Positions 1 to 8,777 are shown, counted from the stretch's first letter. The stretch is DNA of 64,000 nucleotides from Pseudoalteromonas spongiae UST010723-006 (GCF_000238255.3 NZ_CP011039.1:731001-795000), one strand, 5' to 3'. Numbers and translations: made by a program. Notes: a model not told the origin generated them from the letters alone.

Positions 1-152
1 ATGACCGCTCACAAGATATTATTCGTGCACGCTGGTTAGCTGAAGAGAAAGAAACGCTGCAAGACCTAGCTGCTAAATACCAAGTATCAGCAGAGCGTGT
101 TCGCCAGTTAGAAAAATCAGCTATGAAAAAGCTACAAAACTTAATGGCGTAA
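1..152 (+). CDS. rpoH: RNA polymerase sigma-32 factor, C-terminal end (partial)
   Basis: The window opens inside this gene. Reading from base 3, the last 49 residues are visible, ending with the stop at 150-152. They form sigma region 4.2, the helix-turn-helix that contacts the -35 element, with the stretches [13 protein letters not shown] and [15 protein letters not shown] typical of the heat-shock sigma factor RpoH. RpoH directs RNA polymerase to heat-shock promoters. Only the 3' end is present, so completeness and start cannot be judged. A strong terminator follows 24 bases later. Identification is by resemblance of region 4.2 to RpoH rather than RpoD or RpoS. Confidence 0.88.
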   Translation, partial: DRSQDIIRARWLAEEKETLQDLAAKYQVSAERVRQLEKSAMKKLQNLMA

Positions 153-175
153 TTGCTAATTACAGCCAAAGAGAG

Positions 176-200
176 AAAAGCCGCATCCGCGGCTTTTTTT
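176..200 (+). terminator. Rho-independent terminator of rpoH
   Basis: The stem GCCGC (180-184)/GCGGC (189-193) is extended by AAAA/TTTT, with a four-base loop and a T-run. It lies directly after the rpoH stop. Confidence 0.9.
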
Positions 201-543
201 GTGGGTGAAGTTTATGATGCGGACAGGAGTAAATTTAGTTGTGTGATAAATCTAGCCCACATACAAATCCCTTTTAATCATTAAGCCCATCCATTGGCTC
301 AATGTTACTTTTCTTTATTACAAGGTCCTTCTTTTCATCTAAAGACCGCCTACGGCGTTCTAATTTGTTCCCGACAAATTAGTGCTTCGCCAAAGATAAA
401 GTAACCACAAATTTATCGGGAATAAATTTGAACAGCGAAGCTGACCCGAAGGGCGAAATACAAGGATGTATTTTGTAATAGAAAGGCGACCGCTCTATCA
501 AACTTTATCCTCTAAGCAACTTTGAATTTTTAGACAACGCCAT

Positions 544-604
544 GAAGCGGCATCCATGCCTAAGCATGGCTTACTCGACTCGCTGCGCTGCCTGTCTCGG
601 ATTA
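544..604 (-). repeat. Dispersed repeat R3, left copy
   Basis: Read on the minus strand, this begins TAATCCGAGACAGGCAGCG and continues through GTCGAGTAAGCCATG and TAGGCATGG. The same succession, with a few changes, occurs on the plus strand at 17821-17868. The two copies are therefore inverted relative to each other and sit near opposite ends of the accessory island. Confidence 0.75.
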
Positions 605-675
605 TCAATTCAAAGTTGATTTTCGGGTTTTATAAAAAGCGGAAGGGAATCTCAGCAACAGCTTTCAAGGTCGCA

Positions 676-722
676 ATTGAGCGAATAGCGGTCGTTGCTA
701 AAGAAGTATCAAAAATGCAAAA
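676..722 (+). repeat. R element, right-end portion
   Basis: The sequence TTGAGCGAATAGCGGTCGTTG, followed by ATGCAAAAT, matches the right ends of R copies at 11246, 12931 and 14104. It lies 45 bp before the first island gene. The left half of the element is not recognisable here. Confidence 0.65.
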
Positions 723-767
723 TAGAGTGGTTTAACTTTAAAGATGATTATTAAAAGGAATTAAAAA

Positions 768-1586
768 ATGCTCTTTGTAGAACTTAATAAACAGCTTGAT
801 AAATCAGCGTGGCATACGCAAGATCCTCAGTGGCTGAAAGCCCGTAAAAAGCACTGGCAAACCTTAGTTAAATTTTTTAAAGCACATAAAATACTGCGTC
901 CAGACAGCATTAAATATTATCAAACCTATTTTTTAACTGGTGAGTTACAAAATACTCAAGAAATAGGGTATTTTCCGCGAGAAGTGAATGCATTTTTAAT
1001 TATGATGTTCTACCCAGATCAAACAAAAGAAAGTTTGAGAACCGTATTTAATATATATTGTGAAACATATCACCCACAAAAAGTTATGCCGTGTTGCGAT
1101 GATAGCATCGACTTTTTCGAAAAAAATATAATGACTTTTGTTGAAGACCAAGAGGGGGTGTTAGGTGGCAACGAATCCATTTATTGCGATGTTTTATATG
1201 GTGAAACAAAAGAAGAGCAACTAAAGCGCCATTCATATAGAAACCAATATAACTTTCCGGCGTTATGCAGCAGTTTAAGTAAATTTGTTTTGGATGGTTG
1301 TCATTACAATTATGACTATTTTCAATATATCATTGATTTTTGTTTTCTTACAATAGCACCTGATGAATTAGAATTTGGTAGAACAAAAATAGAGTTACCT
1401 AAACAGCTTGCTATTTTTGCTAACTACGATCAGCTTGACCCATTTAAAGATACTAATCCCGAACGCTACGAAAGCGCTTGGAAAGTGGTTAATAAACTGA
1501 GAGCAAAATTTGACAATGAAGACCTGCCAGAAGAGCTCAAAACATTATGGGCTCAAGCTCAAAATCAAGAGGTCAGCTTAAGCTAA
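768..1586 (+). CDS. Hypothetical protein, 272 aa, related to the 494-aa protein at 11397
   Basis: I do not recognise this family. AAGGA lies 6 bases before the ATG, supporting the start. The protein is soluble, aromatic-rich and without a signal peptide or membrane segment. Residues 19-25 (DPQWLKA) and the later YFLTGEL are echoed by DPVWKAE and YFLKGEW at the N-terminus of the protein at 11397, and its C-terminal PEELKTLWAQAQN resembles PELIEIWQEASEN there. The two look like distant paralogues, this one lacking the larger C-terminal part. Its stop codon overlaps the next gene's ATG (TAATG), so the two are probably translated together. An R repeat lies just upstream. Function unknown. Confidence 0.8.
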   Translation: MLFVELNKQLDKSAWHTQDPQWLKARKKHWQTLVKFFKAHKILRPDSIKYYQTYFLTGELQNTQEIGYFPREVNAFLIMMFYPDQTKESLRTVFNIYCETYHPQKVMPCCDDSIDFFEKNIMTFVEDQEGVLGGNESIYCDVLYGETKEEQLKRHSYRNQYNFPALCSSLSKFVLDGCHYNYDYFQYIIDFCFLTIAPDELEFGRTKIELPKQLAIFANYDQLDPFKDTNPERYESAWKVVNKLRAKFDNEDLPEELKTLWAQAQNQEVSLS

Positions 1587-2008
1587 TGGAATTAGTAATA
1601 AAGTTGGCTGGTAAAACATCAAAGCAATCAGTAACAGGCTTTATAGCAAAGATGCTGAGCGAGGATGCACCTTTGTTTGTAGATGACGTTGATGCAGAAT
1701 ACCACATGGCGTTTGAAGCCTTATCCTACTTTGAACAGCCAGACTATAAAAAAGTGTCAGGGCAAGATTTTATTGCACAGTGGGAGCTCGGTGGAGATGC
1801 CGAATATGAAGAAATATTACTCTCATTAAATGAGGCTGGGTTAGATAAAATTGTTGCTTATATAAATCTTGACCAAACTGAAAAAATTGTAATATGTGAA
1901 AAGGGTGCTTTGTTATCTCTGCCACCCGATTCAATTCAACATTTTAGCAAAGCTGAAAATTCACAAGAGAGGCAATTTGAATTTTTATTGAGCCTTTTAC
2001 GAAATTAA
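1586..2008 (+). CDS. Hypothetical protein, 140 aa, translationally coupled
   Basis: An in-frame ATG exists 13 codons upstream (1547), but the ATG at 1586 overlaps the stop of the preceding gene as TAATG and is preceded by AAGAGG, so I prefer it. The protein is small, acidic and soluble, with no signal peptide. It contains FEALSYFEQPDYKKV and a conserved-looking LSLPPDSIQHF near the C-terminus. I do not recognise the family. Gene overlap indicates that it works with, or is co-expressed with, the 272-aa protein. A toxin-immunity or other paired role is possible, but nothing in the sequence shows it. An R repeat begins 10 bases after the stop. Confidence 0.75.
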   Translation: MELVIKLAGKTSKQSVTGFIAKMLSEDAPLFVDDVDAEYHMAFEALSYFEQPDYKKVSGQDFIAQWELGGDAEYEEILLSLNEAGLDKIVAYINLDQTEKIVICEKGALLSLPPDSIQHFSKAENSQERQFEFLLSLLRN

Positions 2009-2017
2009 TACAGAAAA

Positions 2018-2082
2018 CGAATGACCGCTTTTGGCACTTAGCTGTCCTTCGAGCCTAACTCTTATTTGTTCAAAAATGAGTT
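2018..2082 (+). repeat. R element, left-end portion (R2 variant)
   Basis: The sequence starts CGAATGACCGCTTTTGGCAC and continues GCTGTCCTTCGAGCCTAACTC. The first part matches the left end of the R copy at 14104. The second part matches 16035-16080 (GTCC.T.GAATCTAACTC followed by CCAAAAAG). It begins 10 bp after a gene's stop codon. Confidence 0.6.
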
Positions 2083-2262
2083 AAATTGAACTCCCGTCAT
2101 TTGGGTTTTATTAATAATCTGACGAAATAGCGAAACGACACAAAGCGGTATCTAATAGAAGCAATTCGCTAAACTTAATCGTAGTTTTATTCGTTGAAAA
2201 ACTTGTAATCACCATGCAAAATGCAGAGCTTAATTTTGTGTGCCTAAATATCGGGGATTACT

Positions 2263-2757
2263 ATGTTATTACTAAAAATTACAGGTATATGGCTGTTAAT
2301 GGTGGTTGCTGCGATAGTTAATGGAACGCTTAGAGAGCTTTTTTTGAACAAATATTTATTACCTGAAATCGCATTGCCGTTAAGTGGTTTAATTTTATCT
2401 GTATTGATAATAGTGATTTCATTAAAACTCTTAGTATTTATTAAAGGTGAAAGTTCCACAACTTACCTATGTGTGGGTATTTTTTGGGTAACATTAACAC
2501 TACTTCTTGAATATGGATTAGGTTTTTCTCAAGGGTTAACTTTATCAGAGATTAATGAAGTCTTTAGTGTGCATCAAGGGAATCTTTTCTCACTCGTTTT
2601 ATTGGTCACATTGTTTTCACCTATTGTAGTTGCTCGATTAAACGGTTATAGCGTCGACAACAAACAACAAACAACAAACAACAAACAACAAACAACAAAT
2701 AACAAACAACAAATAACAAACAACAAACAACAAAGATGTTCAGCAGACGCAAAATGA
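2263..2757 (+). CDS. Small integral membrane protein with a repeat-encoded C-terminal tail
   Basis: GGGGATT precedes the ATG. Residues 1-128 form four hydrophobic segments (about 3-22, 31-59, 66-85 and 103-123) with the motif NGTLRE after the first. This matches a family of small bacterial four-helix membrane proteins of unknown function. After RLNGYS the protein continues into a low-complexity tail made of the heptapeptide QQTTNNK, encoded by a 7-bp DNA repeat, and ends RCSADAK. The tail looks like an addition beyond the normal family end. Loss or gain of one repeat unit would change the reading frame only after the repeat, giving other short tails. Function unknown. Confidence 0.8.
   Translation: MLLLKITGIWLLMVVAAIVNGTLRELFLNKYLLPEIALPLSGLILSVLIIVISLKLLVFIKGESSTTYLCVGIFWVTLTLLLEYGLGFSQGLTLSEINEVFSVHQGNLFSLVLLVTLFSPIVVARLNGYSVDNKQQTTNNKQQTTNNKQQITNNKQQRCSADAK
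2657..2733 (+). repeat. Heptanucleotide tandem repeat, 11 units of ACAACAA
   Basis: Eleven contiguous 7-bp units occupy 77 bp: nine are ACAACAA and two (2699 and 2713) are ATAACAA. The repeat lies inside the 3' end of the membrane-protein gene. Because 7 is not a multiple of 3, slippage by one unit shifts the frame downstream. The present frame ends RCSADAK; the other two would end KMFSRRKMMYIFCS or KDVQQTQNDVHFL. Confidence 0.95.
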
Positions 2758-3003
2758 TGTACATTTTTTGTAGCTAGCTTCGCTGTGATTTACGCATTTT
2801 GGTATTTTTAACACTGGATTTGGTGTTAGGGCTGTTTGTGGTACGCGCCTTTGGTTGAGTACATTAACTTAAATATAACAGTTTCGATTTATTTAGGTAT
2901 CGATACTTTTTAGTTGCCTATATTAGCAAGGTCATGAAAACTGATTTATAGTGAATATTTACAAGTTAATCTTAACTCTAAGGTAAGGGACCTTTTTGAT
3001 TGT

Positions 3004-3219
3004 TTATTTCAAATCATTTAAGTTTGATTGGTCAGCTATTACATATGGTTTGAATTCTTTGTGAGTAATGATTTTTTTACCTAGTTCGTCTTTTGCAGTC
3101 CACTGTGTATTTTCTCTTAAGAAGGTACGGTTCGCATGAGATTTTGATTTATTTACTAACTCCAGATGATAGTCCAGTTCGTTATCTTCCCTAAAATTTA
3201 CTGTATCTAGGTCATTCAT
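3004..3219 (-). CDS. Small hypothetical protein, 71 aa
   Basis: A short minus-strand frame with AAAAGGGC about 7 bases before its ATG. The product is hydrophilic (starts MNDLDTVNFREDNELDYH, contains TQWTAKDELGKKIITHKEF), without a signal peptide or membrane segment. No family is recognised and there is no operon partner within 240 bp on either side. The protein-like composition and ribosome binding site make it a plausible gene, but its small size leaves doubt. Confidence 0.45.
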   Translation of the reverse strand: MNDLDTVNFREDNELDYHLELVNKSKSHANRTFLRENTQWTAKDELGKKIITHKEFKPYVIADQSNLNDLK

Positions 3220-3689
3220 TGGTTTTGCCCTTTTCTAAAATCTTACAATATTAGTATAAACAACATCTTTTTTTATTGCTCTTATGGTTCTAGGGTAACA
3301 ACGTGTTGTAATTTTTAAGGGTACTTGATTAGATAATTCTATGAATTATTATTGCGCAAGAGATAACACTTAGGTCAGCAATTAATATTATTGGTGAGAC
3401 GGTGATAGATTAATTAACATGATGTCAGAGTACTATATTAAACTATTGAATTAATGTTAAGTTTTTAATTTTCTCTTATTTATTTTAACTTACGTTCATG
3501 TTTGCTTTATGCACTTTTACCAATAAATAGTGGCGGGTGAAAGTCAATACGGAATGTATATACGAAGTATATCTTTCAAAGGTAAGAGTTTGAGTGCAGC
3601 AGCTTGATAGAGAAAGCACCAGATTTTAACAATCAGAGTTCGCGGGCTATGCAAATAAAACGCTAGCCCAGCATAGCCCGATTACTTTA
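3220..3689. other. Intergenic stretch with a long hairpin
   Basis: I see no gene. Near the right end is a perfect 10-bp inverted repeat, CGGGCTATGC (3643-3652) and GCATAGCCCG (3671-3680), just after the minus-strand lipoprotein gene. It lacks a clear T-run on either strand, so it may be a weak terminator or an mRNA-end stabilising hairpin. Confidence 0.55.
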
Positions 3690-4430
3690 TTAAATCTTAA
3701 AAGTAATGTTTTCAATTTTACGCGTTTGCTCCGCACGTATCTGACTTGAATCAGCAAATTCACTTGAAATGTTTCCGAGTTTGTATCTGTTGATTATCAC
3801 GTCCAATTCACAGTTCTTAACGCTACTTAAATTTACGTTTTCCAACAACTTCAGAGTATGCAAATTTAAGGTAAAGCTGCTTTTATTTTCGAACTGTCTG
3901 CTCGCGGAACCGCTGGTAGTGCCGCCGTTATTGTTGTCACAAATATAGTTAAGGATAAATTCATTTTTGCTACCAACATCAACCCCGTCAAGCAATACGT
4001 TGACCGATTGGTTATATCTAATTTCTGAATTACTGTTTGGGGCTAAAATTTTAAAGTTCAATGGTAACTCGACTGTAGAACTTGCGTTTTGCGCACTGCT
4101 TCTTATCAATTCAACTTTAAATTCTGCACTTTCTTCAGAGCCGCTGAACCTACCTTCATAATCGATATCGAGAATATCAGTGTCTTCCTCTAGCTGAATT
4201 CGTTTGTTATGTACCTCAGCGTAAATTTTATCACCATTTGACAGCCGAACATTTGAGCCAAAACTATTGCCGGAGTTTAGTTCTGCGTTCACCTTTGTTC
4301 TTTCGCCATTTGAACTAACTAAAATTTCTGCTTGGATAGCTTTTGTTTTTAATAAATCAGAATCTGTGTCGCTTGTGCAGCCCGTAGCTAATATTCCTAG
4401 AGCGAGAATGCTAATACCCGTTTTTTTCAT
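3690..4430 (-). CDS. Hypothetical lipoprotein, 246 aa
   Basis: The N-terminus MKKTGISILALGILATGC is a classic lipoprotein signal with lipobox LATGC, so Cys18 would be acylated and the mature protein anchored in the envelope. The remainder is rich in Asn and Ser and predicted mostly beta, with phrases such as VRLSNGDKIYAEV and LPLNFKIL that suggest Ig-like beta-sandwich domains. Two further Cys residues in the second half (YICDNNNGG and KNCELDV) could form a disulfide. The family is not recognised. It is monocistronic, with long intergenic regions on both sides. Confidence 0.75.
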   Translation of the reverse strand: MKKTGISILALGILATGCTSDTDSDLLKTKAIQAEILVSSNGERTKVNAELNSGNSFGSNVRLSNGDKIYAEVHNKRIQLEEDTDILDIDYEGRFSGSEESAEFKVELIRSSAQNASSTVELPLNFKILAPNSNSEIRYNQSVNVLLDGVDVGSKNEFILNYICDNNNGGTTSGSASRQFENKSSFTLNLHTLKLLENVNLSSVKNCELDVIINRYKLGNISSEFADSSQIRAEQTRKIENITFKI

Positions 4431-4878
4431 CGTCGTAGTTTCGTTAAAGAAAATAAATTAAAAATATATTCTAAATCTCGAAATACCTAAAACAAGTACG
4501 CGAATGTAGGGATTTGTAGTGTTTTGTATGATTAGGCTCATATTCTAAAGTCGGAACTTAATGATAGTGTGACTTGAAATTAGTAATTTGATGAACTTAA
4601 TTTAGTTTTTAACTCTGGTTTGAATATAGTTGCACTGGAATTTATTCTCATCTGTATTGCAACATTTTTTTGGTTAGATGCTCCAAATTTTGACCACATT
4701 TATTTAGTTTCTAACTTAAATTCACTAAGATAATTATTGTAGTGTTGATTCTCTTGTGAAATAGACTATTGATGCTTTGAGATATCCGACTGATGAAACT
4801 TCGAAAGCACGTATATTTGTGGCTATGTTTAAGTAATCTGAAATTATTTTTTAACTATTCTGATACCCTTGGTGAAAA
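4431..4878. other. Intergenic stretch, nothing recognised
   Basis: This AT-rich region between a minus-strand lipoprotein gene and a plus-strand small gene probably holds the promoters of both. I see no repeat, RNA gene or coding frame. Confidence 0.5.
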
Positions 4879-5172
4879 ATGGGAAAATTGAGTAAGCAAG
4901 AGAATAACCTTAAAGCTTTGAAAGATAAATTTGTAATTGGGTTAGATGAACTAATGCCGCCGAAATTTATATCTGAACATTCAAAGTTTGAAAATATAGA
5001 CAACCTGATTGAAGCAAGCGGAGTTGTGATCGATTCTAAAGGAGATAAGACGAATTTCGATGATGAATGGGATAAATTTATCTGCAATAACACATCATTC
5101 GACTCATGGGAAAAAATGTATAACGCCGCAGGTGTTACATATATTGTAGAGGTTGTGTTAAATAAAAAATAG
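4879..5172 (+). CDS. Small hypothetical protein, 97 aa
   Basis: The ATG is preceded by GGTGAAAA. The product is soluble, starts MGKLSKQENNLKALKDKF and contains LDELMPPKF, DDEWDKFICNN and AAGVTYIVEVVLNKK. It looks like a genuine small cytoplasmic protein because charged and hydrophobic residues alternate as in helices. A competing frame on the opposite strand (4851-5225) is less protein-like. I do not recognise the family. A hairpin with a T-rich tail follows about 80 bases downstream. Confidence 0.6.
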   Translation: MGKLSKQENNLKALKDKFVIGLDELMPPKFISEHSKFENIDNLIEASGVVIDSKGDKTNFDDEWDKFICNNTSFDSWEKMYNAAGVTYIVEVVLNKK

Positions 5173-5252
5173 CAAAAGTTAAAACGCTGTCTATACTTGA
5201 TGTGAGTTTGGATCAAGGAGATCAAACTCGTTCTTTAAGCACCACCCCAAAT

Positions 5253-5280
5253 AAAGGACTTTGTTAAGTCCTTTCCTTTT
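5253..5280 (+). terminator. Probable Rho-independent terminator
   Basis: The stem AAAGGACTT (5253-5261)/AAGTCCTTT (5266-5274) is followed by CCTTTT. The T-run is interrupted, so strength is uncertain. It follows the 97-aa gene. Confidence 0.6.
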
Positions 5281-5487
5281 ATCCGCCCAATTAAGGTAAG
5301 CGCTCGATATCTATGCTTAACAGAGAGTAACGGCGTTCACTTTTTACCTGTAAATTGTTGTTATTTATAGCCTCCGTCTAGATTATTATTCTCTTCAATT
5401 TCTTGAAATCAAATAAATAGAGGACTACTTTTTTAATACGTTGTGCCCCGAGCATGACAAATAGCGCAGCAATTATAAGGATTAACT

Positions 5488-5928
5488 ATGTTATTACCTT
5501 CACCCAAAAAAACGTGGAAAGTTGTTTGTGTAGTATCCACATTGACAATAATGAACATGTCATATGCAATAGCTGATGTGGCTGTTGTTGTCCACCCAAC
5601 AAATGATTCAACTTTTGATGAGGGCACTATTAAGAAAATATTTTTAGGTAAAACTAAAAGTTATACAAATGGCCGCTCTGCAATTTTAATCAGCCCTAGC
5701 AACACTGATATTGCGGTGGAAGAGTTTAATTCAAAAGTGCTTGGCAAATCGAATAGCCAGGTTAAAGCTTACTGGTCAAAAATTTTGTTTACCGGCAAAG
5801 GAACTCCGCCTCAAGAGATGGACTCAAATGGGGCCGTCATTTCATCTGTAGCATCAAACCCTGATGCAATCGGATACGTTGATGCGAGCGCCGTAACAAG
5901 CGATGTTAAAGTCGTGGCAACATTCTGA
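5488..5928 (+). CDS. PstS-like periplasmic phosphate-binding-type protein
   Basis: The protein has an N-terminal signal (hydrophobic KVVCVVSTLTIMNMSYAIA) and then a single small domain of the periplasmic phosphate-binding type: VAVVVHPTN at the first strand, a KKIFLGK motif, SNTDIAVEEF, VKAYWSKILFTGKG and the C-terminal NPDAIGYVDAS. These features are typical of the short PstS-like proteins common in Alteromonadales and Vibrionales, about half the length of true PstS. The porin-like gene begins 11 bp later, so the two form an operon, possibly an outer-membrane entry plus periplasmic capture pair. No ABC permease is present. The ligand is inferred only from the family. Confidence 0.8.
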   Translation: MLLPSPKKTWKVVCVVSTLTIMNMSYAIADVAVVVHPTNDSTFDEGTIKKIFLGKTKSYTNGRSAILISPSNTDIAVEEFNSKVLGKSNSQVKAYWSKILFTGKGTPPQEMDSNGAVISSVASNPDAIGYVDASAVTSDVKVVATF

Positions 5929-5939
5929 GGAGAGATAAA

Positions 5940-7076
5940 ATGAAAAAGCTTTCACTAGTAGCATCAGCACTGCTTGTTTTTTTCTCTCAATCAGCCAATG
6001 CAGAGCTAAAAATAAGTGGTTACGGATCTATTATCGCAGGTAAAACCCTCGGTACAGTCAATGACCCCCTTAACCCTGGACAAAAGCGAGATGAAATCCT
6101 CACCGCTGACTTTTATGATGTTGGTCAGTATAATAATGATCTCACATTTAAAGCTGAGTCTATTCTTGCAGTACAGGGCACTTATCGGTTCAATAATAAG
6201 CTATCCTTTACTGCTCAATTGGTTGCGAAAGGTGTAGACGATTTCAAACCTGAATTTGATTGGTATTATGTTACTTATCAAGCCAATGAAGATTGGACTT
6301 TCATGGCTGGACGACGAAATATACCGATGTACTATTTCTCAGAGTTTGCAGAAGTAGGTTACGCATACCCTTGGATGCGTCCACCTTCAAACCTTTACTG
6401 GTGGCAAGTAACGCAGTTCGATGGCGCCCATGCTATGTATAGCTTCGAAATTGGTGATTATTCAAATACTATTACAGCATTTTATGGTAATGAATATTCA
6501 GACGATAATGTTGAAATGCTGTATTACGATAAGCTATATGGTGGCACAGCACGCACAGTTAATGAATATTGGACAGATATTGCAGGCTTCAACTGGAATA
6601 TGTCAGGTGATTTCTTTGACCTTCGTTTTGTTTACTTCCAAAATGATAGGGATAGAGAAACCATTCAACAAGATGGCAGTATTAGCCCTTATACGCCTTT
6701 CTCTCAACAATTTATTGGCTTTGGTGGCCAGGTTAATATAAGTGATTTTACCATTCTTTTTGATATGAACTATGTTGAATATGATGATGCAGTTGGAACT
6801 GAATTTCCGACATATCTTATTTCTGTGGTTTACAACATTGATGAATTCCAACCTTATGTTTCTTATTCCAAAGCAGATCATGAACGTTCAAATGTTCCGA
6901 CGGAAGATTTAGAAGAGCATTATATGTTGAGTTATGGTTTGAGGTATGATTTTTATTCAAATGTTGCATTTAAAGTACAATACGACACATTCGTAGATCA
7001 GGGAGATAAAGCAACAGGTTGGGCTTATCATGGTGATTCTAGAACGATTAGTATGGGCATAGATTTTGTTTTCTAA
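5940..7076 (+). CDS. Porin-like outer-membrane beta-barrel protein
   Basis: The signal peptide MKKLSLVASALLVFFSQSANA is followed by ELKISGYGSI, a typical first strand, and by alternating aromatic and polar beta-strands throughout. The protein ends MGIDFVF with a terminal Phe, the outer-membrane assembly signal. About 357 mature residues fit a 16-18-strand porin. GGAGAG precedes the ATG. It lies 11 bp downstream of the PstS-like gene and is followed by a strong terminator, so the two genes make one transcript. Porin identity is well supported; substrate is not, although the partner hints at phosphate or another small anion. Confidence 0.85.
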   Translation: MKKLSLVASALLVFFSQSANAELKISGYGSIIAGKTLGTVNDPLNPGQKRDEILTADFYDVGQYNNDLTFKAESILAVQGTYRFNNKLSFTAQLVAKGVDDFKPEFDWYYVTYQANEDWTFMAGRRNIPMYYFSEFAEVGYAYPWMRPPSNLYWWQVTQFDGAHAMYSFEIGDYSNTITAFYGNEYSDDNVEMLYYDKLYGGTARTVNEYWTDIAGFNWNMSGDFFDLRFVYFQNDRDRETIQQDGSISPYTPFSQQFIGFGGQVNISDFTILFDMNYVEYDDAVGTEFPTYLISVVYNIDEFQPYVSYSKADHERSNVPTEDLEEHYMLSYGLRYDFYSNVAFKVQYDTFVDQGDKATGWAYHGDSRTISMGIDFVF

Positions 7077-7083
7077 TCAAATC

Positions 7084-7108
7084 AAAAAGGGCTGAGAAAG
7101 CCCTTTTT
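7084..7108 (+). terminator. Rho-independent terminator
   Basis: AAAAGGGCT and AGCCCTTTTT form a GC-rich stem with a short loop and a T-run, starting 8 bases after the porin stop codon. Confidence 0.9.
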
Positions 7109-7391
7109 CATGCAATAAATTTCAAGCGTAGTGTGCAAACCAATTCGTTCATTGGACGTTTATGTGATATTTAATTTTTTAAAAGTATTTGACTTGTAAA
7201 GTGACGTTTGCTTTGGTGCTGGGGCGTCTAAAATTTTTACGCGGAAATTTATATTAAAGCTAGTACATACTTAGCGAGAGTTGTGAATTAAACACAATGT
7301 AGTCTATTAGTTGCAATCGTTATTTTGTAATGTAGATAATATAAAAACGCTAAATAATTTGTTGAAATCTAGTAATCGAAATGGAGTATTC

Positions 7392-8309
7392 GTGCCACTT
7401 AATTTAAAGCCTTTATCAGATTCAAAAATTCTTGTTGTTGATGACGACTTACTCATGAGAAAAGTCATGGGTGCTATTTTGAACGATATCTGCAATGTAG
7501 ACGTTTTGTCAGATAGCACTCAAGTTATGGACTATTGTATATCAGGAGCTCCTCCTGACTTAATATTACTTGATGTTCACATGCCAAAGATAAATGGTTT
7601 GGAAGTTTGTAAGCAGCTTAGAGAATTAAAAGCTATGAATGATGTTCCAATCATTTTTGTTACTGCAAGCGTCGAAGTGAAATCGCAGAATGAGTGTTGG
7701 GAGGCAGGAGGTAGCGACTTTATTAGTAAACCTATTGCGCCATCGACTCTTGTTCATAGAGTTAAAGCCCATTTACTTAACAAGGCAAGATTAGAGCAGT
7801 TACAAAAGCTAACCTATAAAGATTCGTTAACAGGTTTGTATAATCGACATTATTTAAATGAACATTCCGAAGCGATAGTTAAACAAGTAAAGAGATTAAA
7901 TGAGTCGATTGGTTTTTTAATGTTGGACTTGGACTTTTTTAAGCGCTTTAATGATTTATATGGACATCAGGCAGGAGATGAGTGTCTCAGAGATGCAGCT
8001 GATGTGATAGTTGAGTCGTTGAAAAGACCTCAAGATGTAGCTGTGCGATATGGGGGAGAAGAGTTTCTGATAATTCTGCCATACGCTGATTTAGCAGGCC
8101 TAAAACATGTTGCAAAGAACATATTATTAAACATAAAAAAGAAAAATATAAAGCATGCAGAAAGCCCATTTGAGCATGTATCTTTCAGTATAGGTGGTGC
8201 GTTATCGCATAATAAAAGTTGTGAATATTCTTTAGAAGCAATGATAAAAATAGCAGATGAAAACCTTTACGAAGCAAAGCGTTTAGGTAGAAATCAGCTT
8301 GTCATATGA
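7392..8309 (+). CDS. Response regulator with GGDEF diguanylate cyclase output
   Basis: The frame opens at a TTG at 7311, but the GTG at 7392 has GGAG five bases upstream and starts just before the receiver domain, so I use it (305 aa). Receiver domain, about 10-125: acidic pair in VVDDDLL, phosphoacceptor Asp61 in LLDVHMP and Lys in FISKP. GGDEF domain, about 140-305: DSLTGLYNRHYL, LDLDFFKRFNDLYGH and the active-site GGEEF at 221-225. An RxxD inhibitory site (RPQD, 212-215) lies five residues before it, so product inhibition is expected. It should make cyclic di-GMP in response to an unknown kinase. No kinase is adjacent; the next genes encode orphan solute-binding proteins. Confidence 0.88.
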   Translation: MPLNLKPLSDSKILVVDDDLLMRKVMGAILNDICNVDVLSDSTQVMDYCISGAPPDLILLDVHMPKINGLEVCKQLRELKAMNDVPIIFVTASVEVKSQNECWEAGGSDFISKPIAPSTLVHRVKAHLLNKARLEQLQKLTYKDSLTGLYNRHYLNEHSEAIVKQVKRLNESIGFLMLDLDFFKRFNDLYGHQAGDECLRDAADVIVESLKRPQDVAVRYGGEEFLIILPYADLAGLKHVAKNILLNIKKKNIKHAESPFEHVSFSIGGALSHNKSCEYSLEAMIKIADENLYEAKRLGRNQLVI

Positions 8310-8777
8310 AATAATTAGGATATTTAGTTAATTGACGAGAGCCTTTCGCAAGCACGTGAAGCTGTCAGAAGTTAATCTCGTGTGCTACTACGTGATGTTA
8401 GTTGAAAAAAAGGACTAGCGTTTCTTGGTTTAATTAGTAGTCGTTTTACCACACAAGTCGAGCAAACATTTCATTTTTTGCATACATCGTATTTGTAAGT
8501 TTTCTTCAATCACTCCTTTCTGAATATTTTCTAAAACACTAGACTAAAGATATTTAGGATTGAGTTATTTACTAGATGCTTTTGATAATAAGTCTGACTT
8601 TCGCGACTAAACAGGGTTAATACTCTCACAACTCATCCAAATTTAGTCTATTGAATTATTTTAAATCTAAAAATTACTTCATTTATAGCAAAATTCATTT
8701 TATTGCCTCATTGTTGGGGAAAAGTGGCGTATAGTATCGTAAACAATGAATTGCTGAATTTTAAAGGATTGAAAATT
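8310..8777. other. Intergenic stretch, nothing recognised
   Basis: AT-rich DNA between the GGDEF gene and the solute-binding protein gene. No coding frame, strong hairpin or R repeat was seen; a promoter for the downstream gene is presumably here. Confidence 0.5.

Larger units (their letters stand above)
201..767. other. Intergenic stretch at the left end of the island
   Basis: No credible gene is visible. The stretch holds local inverted sequences (for example AATTTGTTCCCGACAAATT near 361-381), one copy of the R3 dispersed repeat (544-604) and the right half of an R element (676-722) just before the first gene. Base composition and repeats suggest a patchwork of repeat remnants, not a coding region. 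Confidence 0.6.

Noticed and set aside
2657..2733. Tandem repeat considered as a CRISPR
   Set aside because: It is a contiguous 7-bp repeat with no spacers.
2735..2840. Hairpin after the membrane-protein gene (CAAAATG...CATTTTG, AGCTAGCT) and nearby GTTAGGGC considered as an attC
   Set aside because: The arms pair only partly and no left core overlaps the stop codon; left as an unexplained hairpin.
4851..5225. Minus-strand frame opposite the 97-aa gene
   Set aside because: Its product has an odd Ser/Phe-rich composition and no good ribosome site; the plus-strand frame looks more like a real protein.
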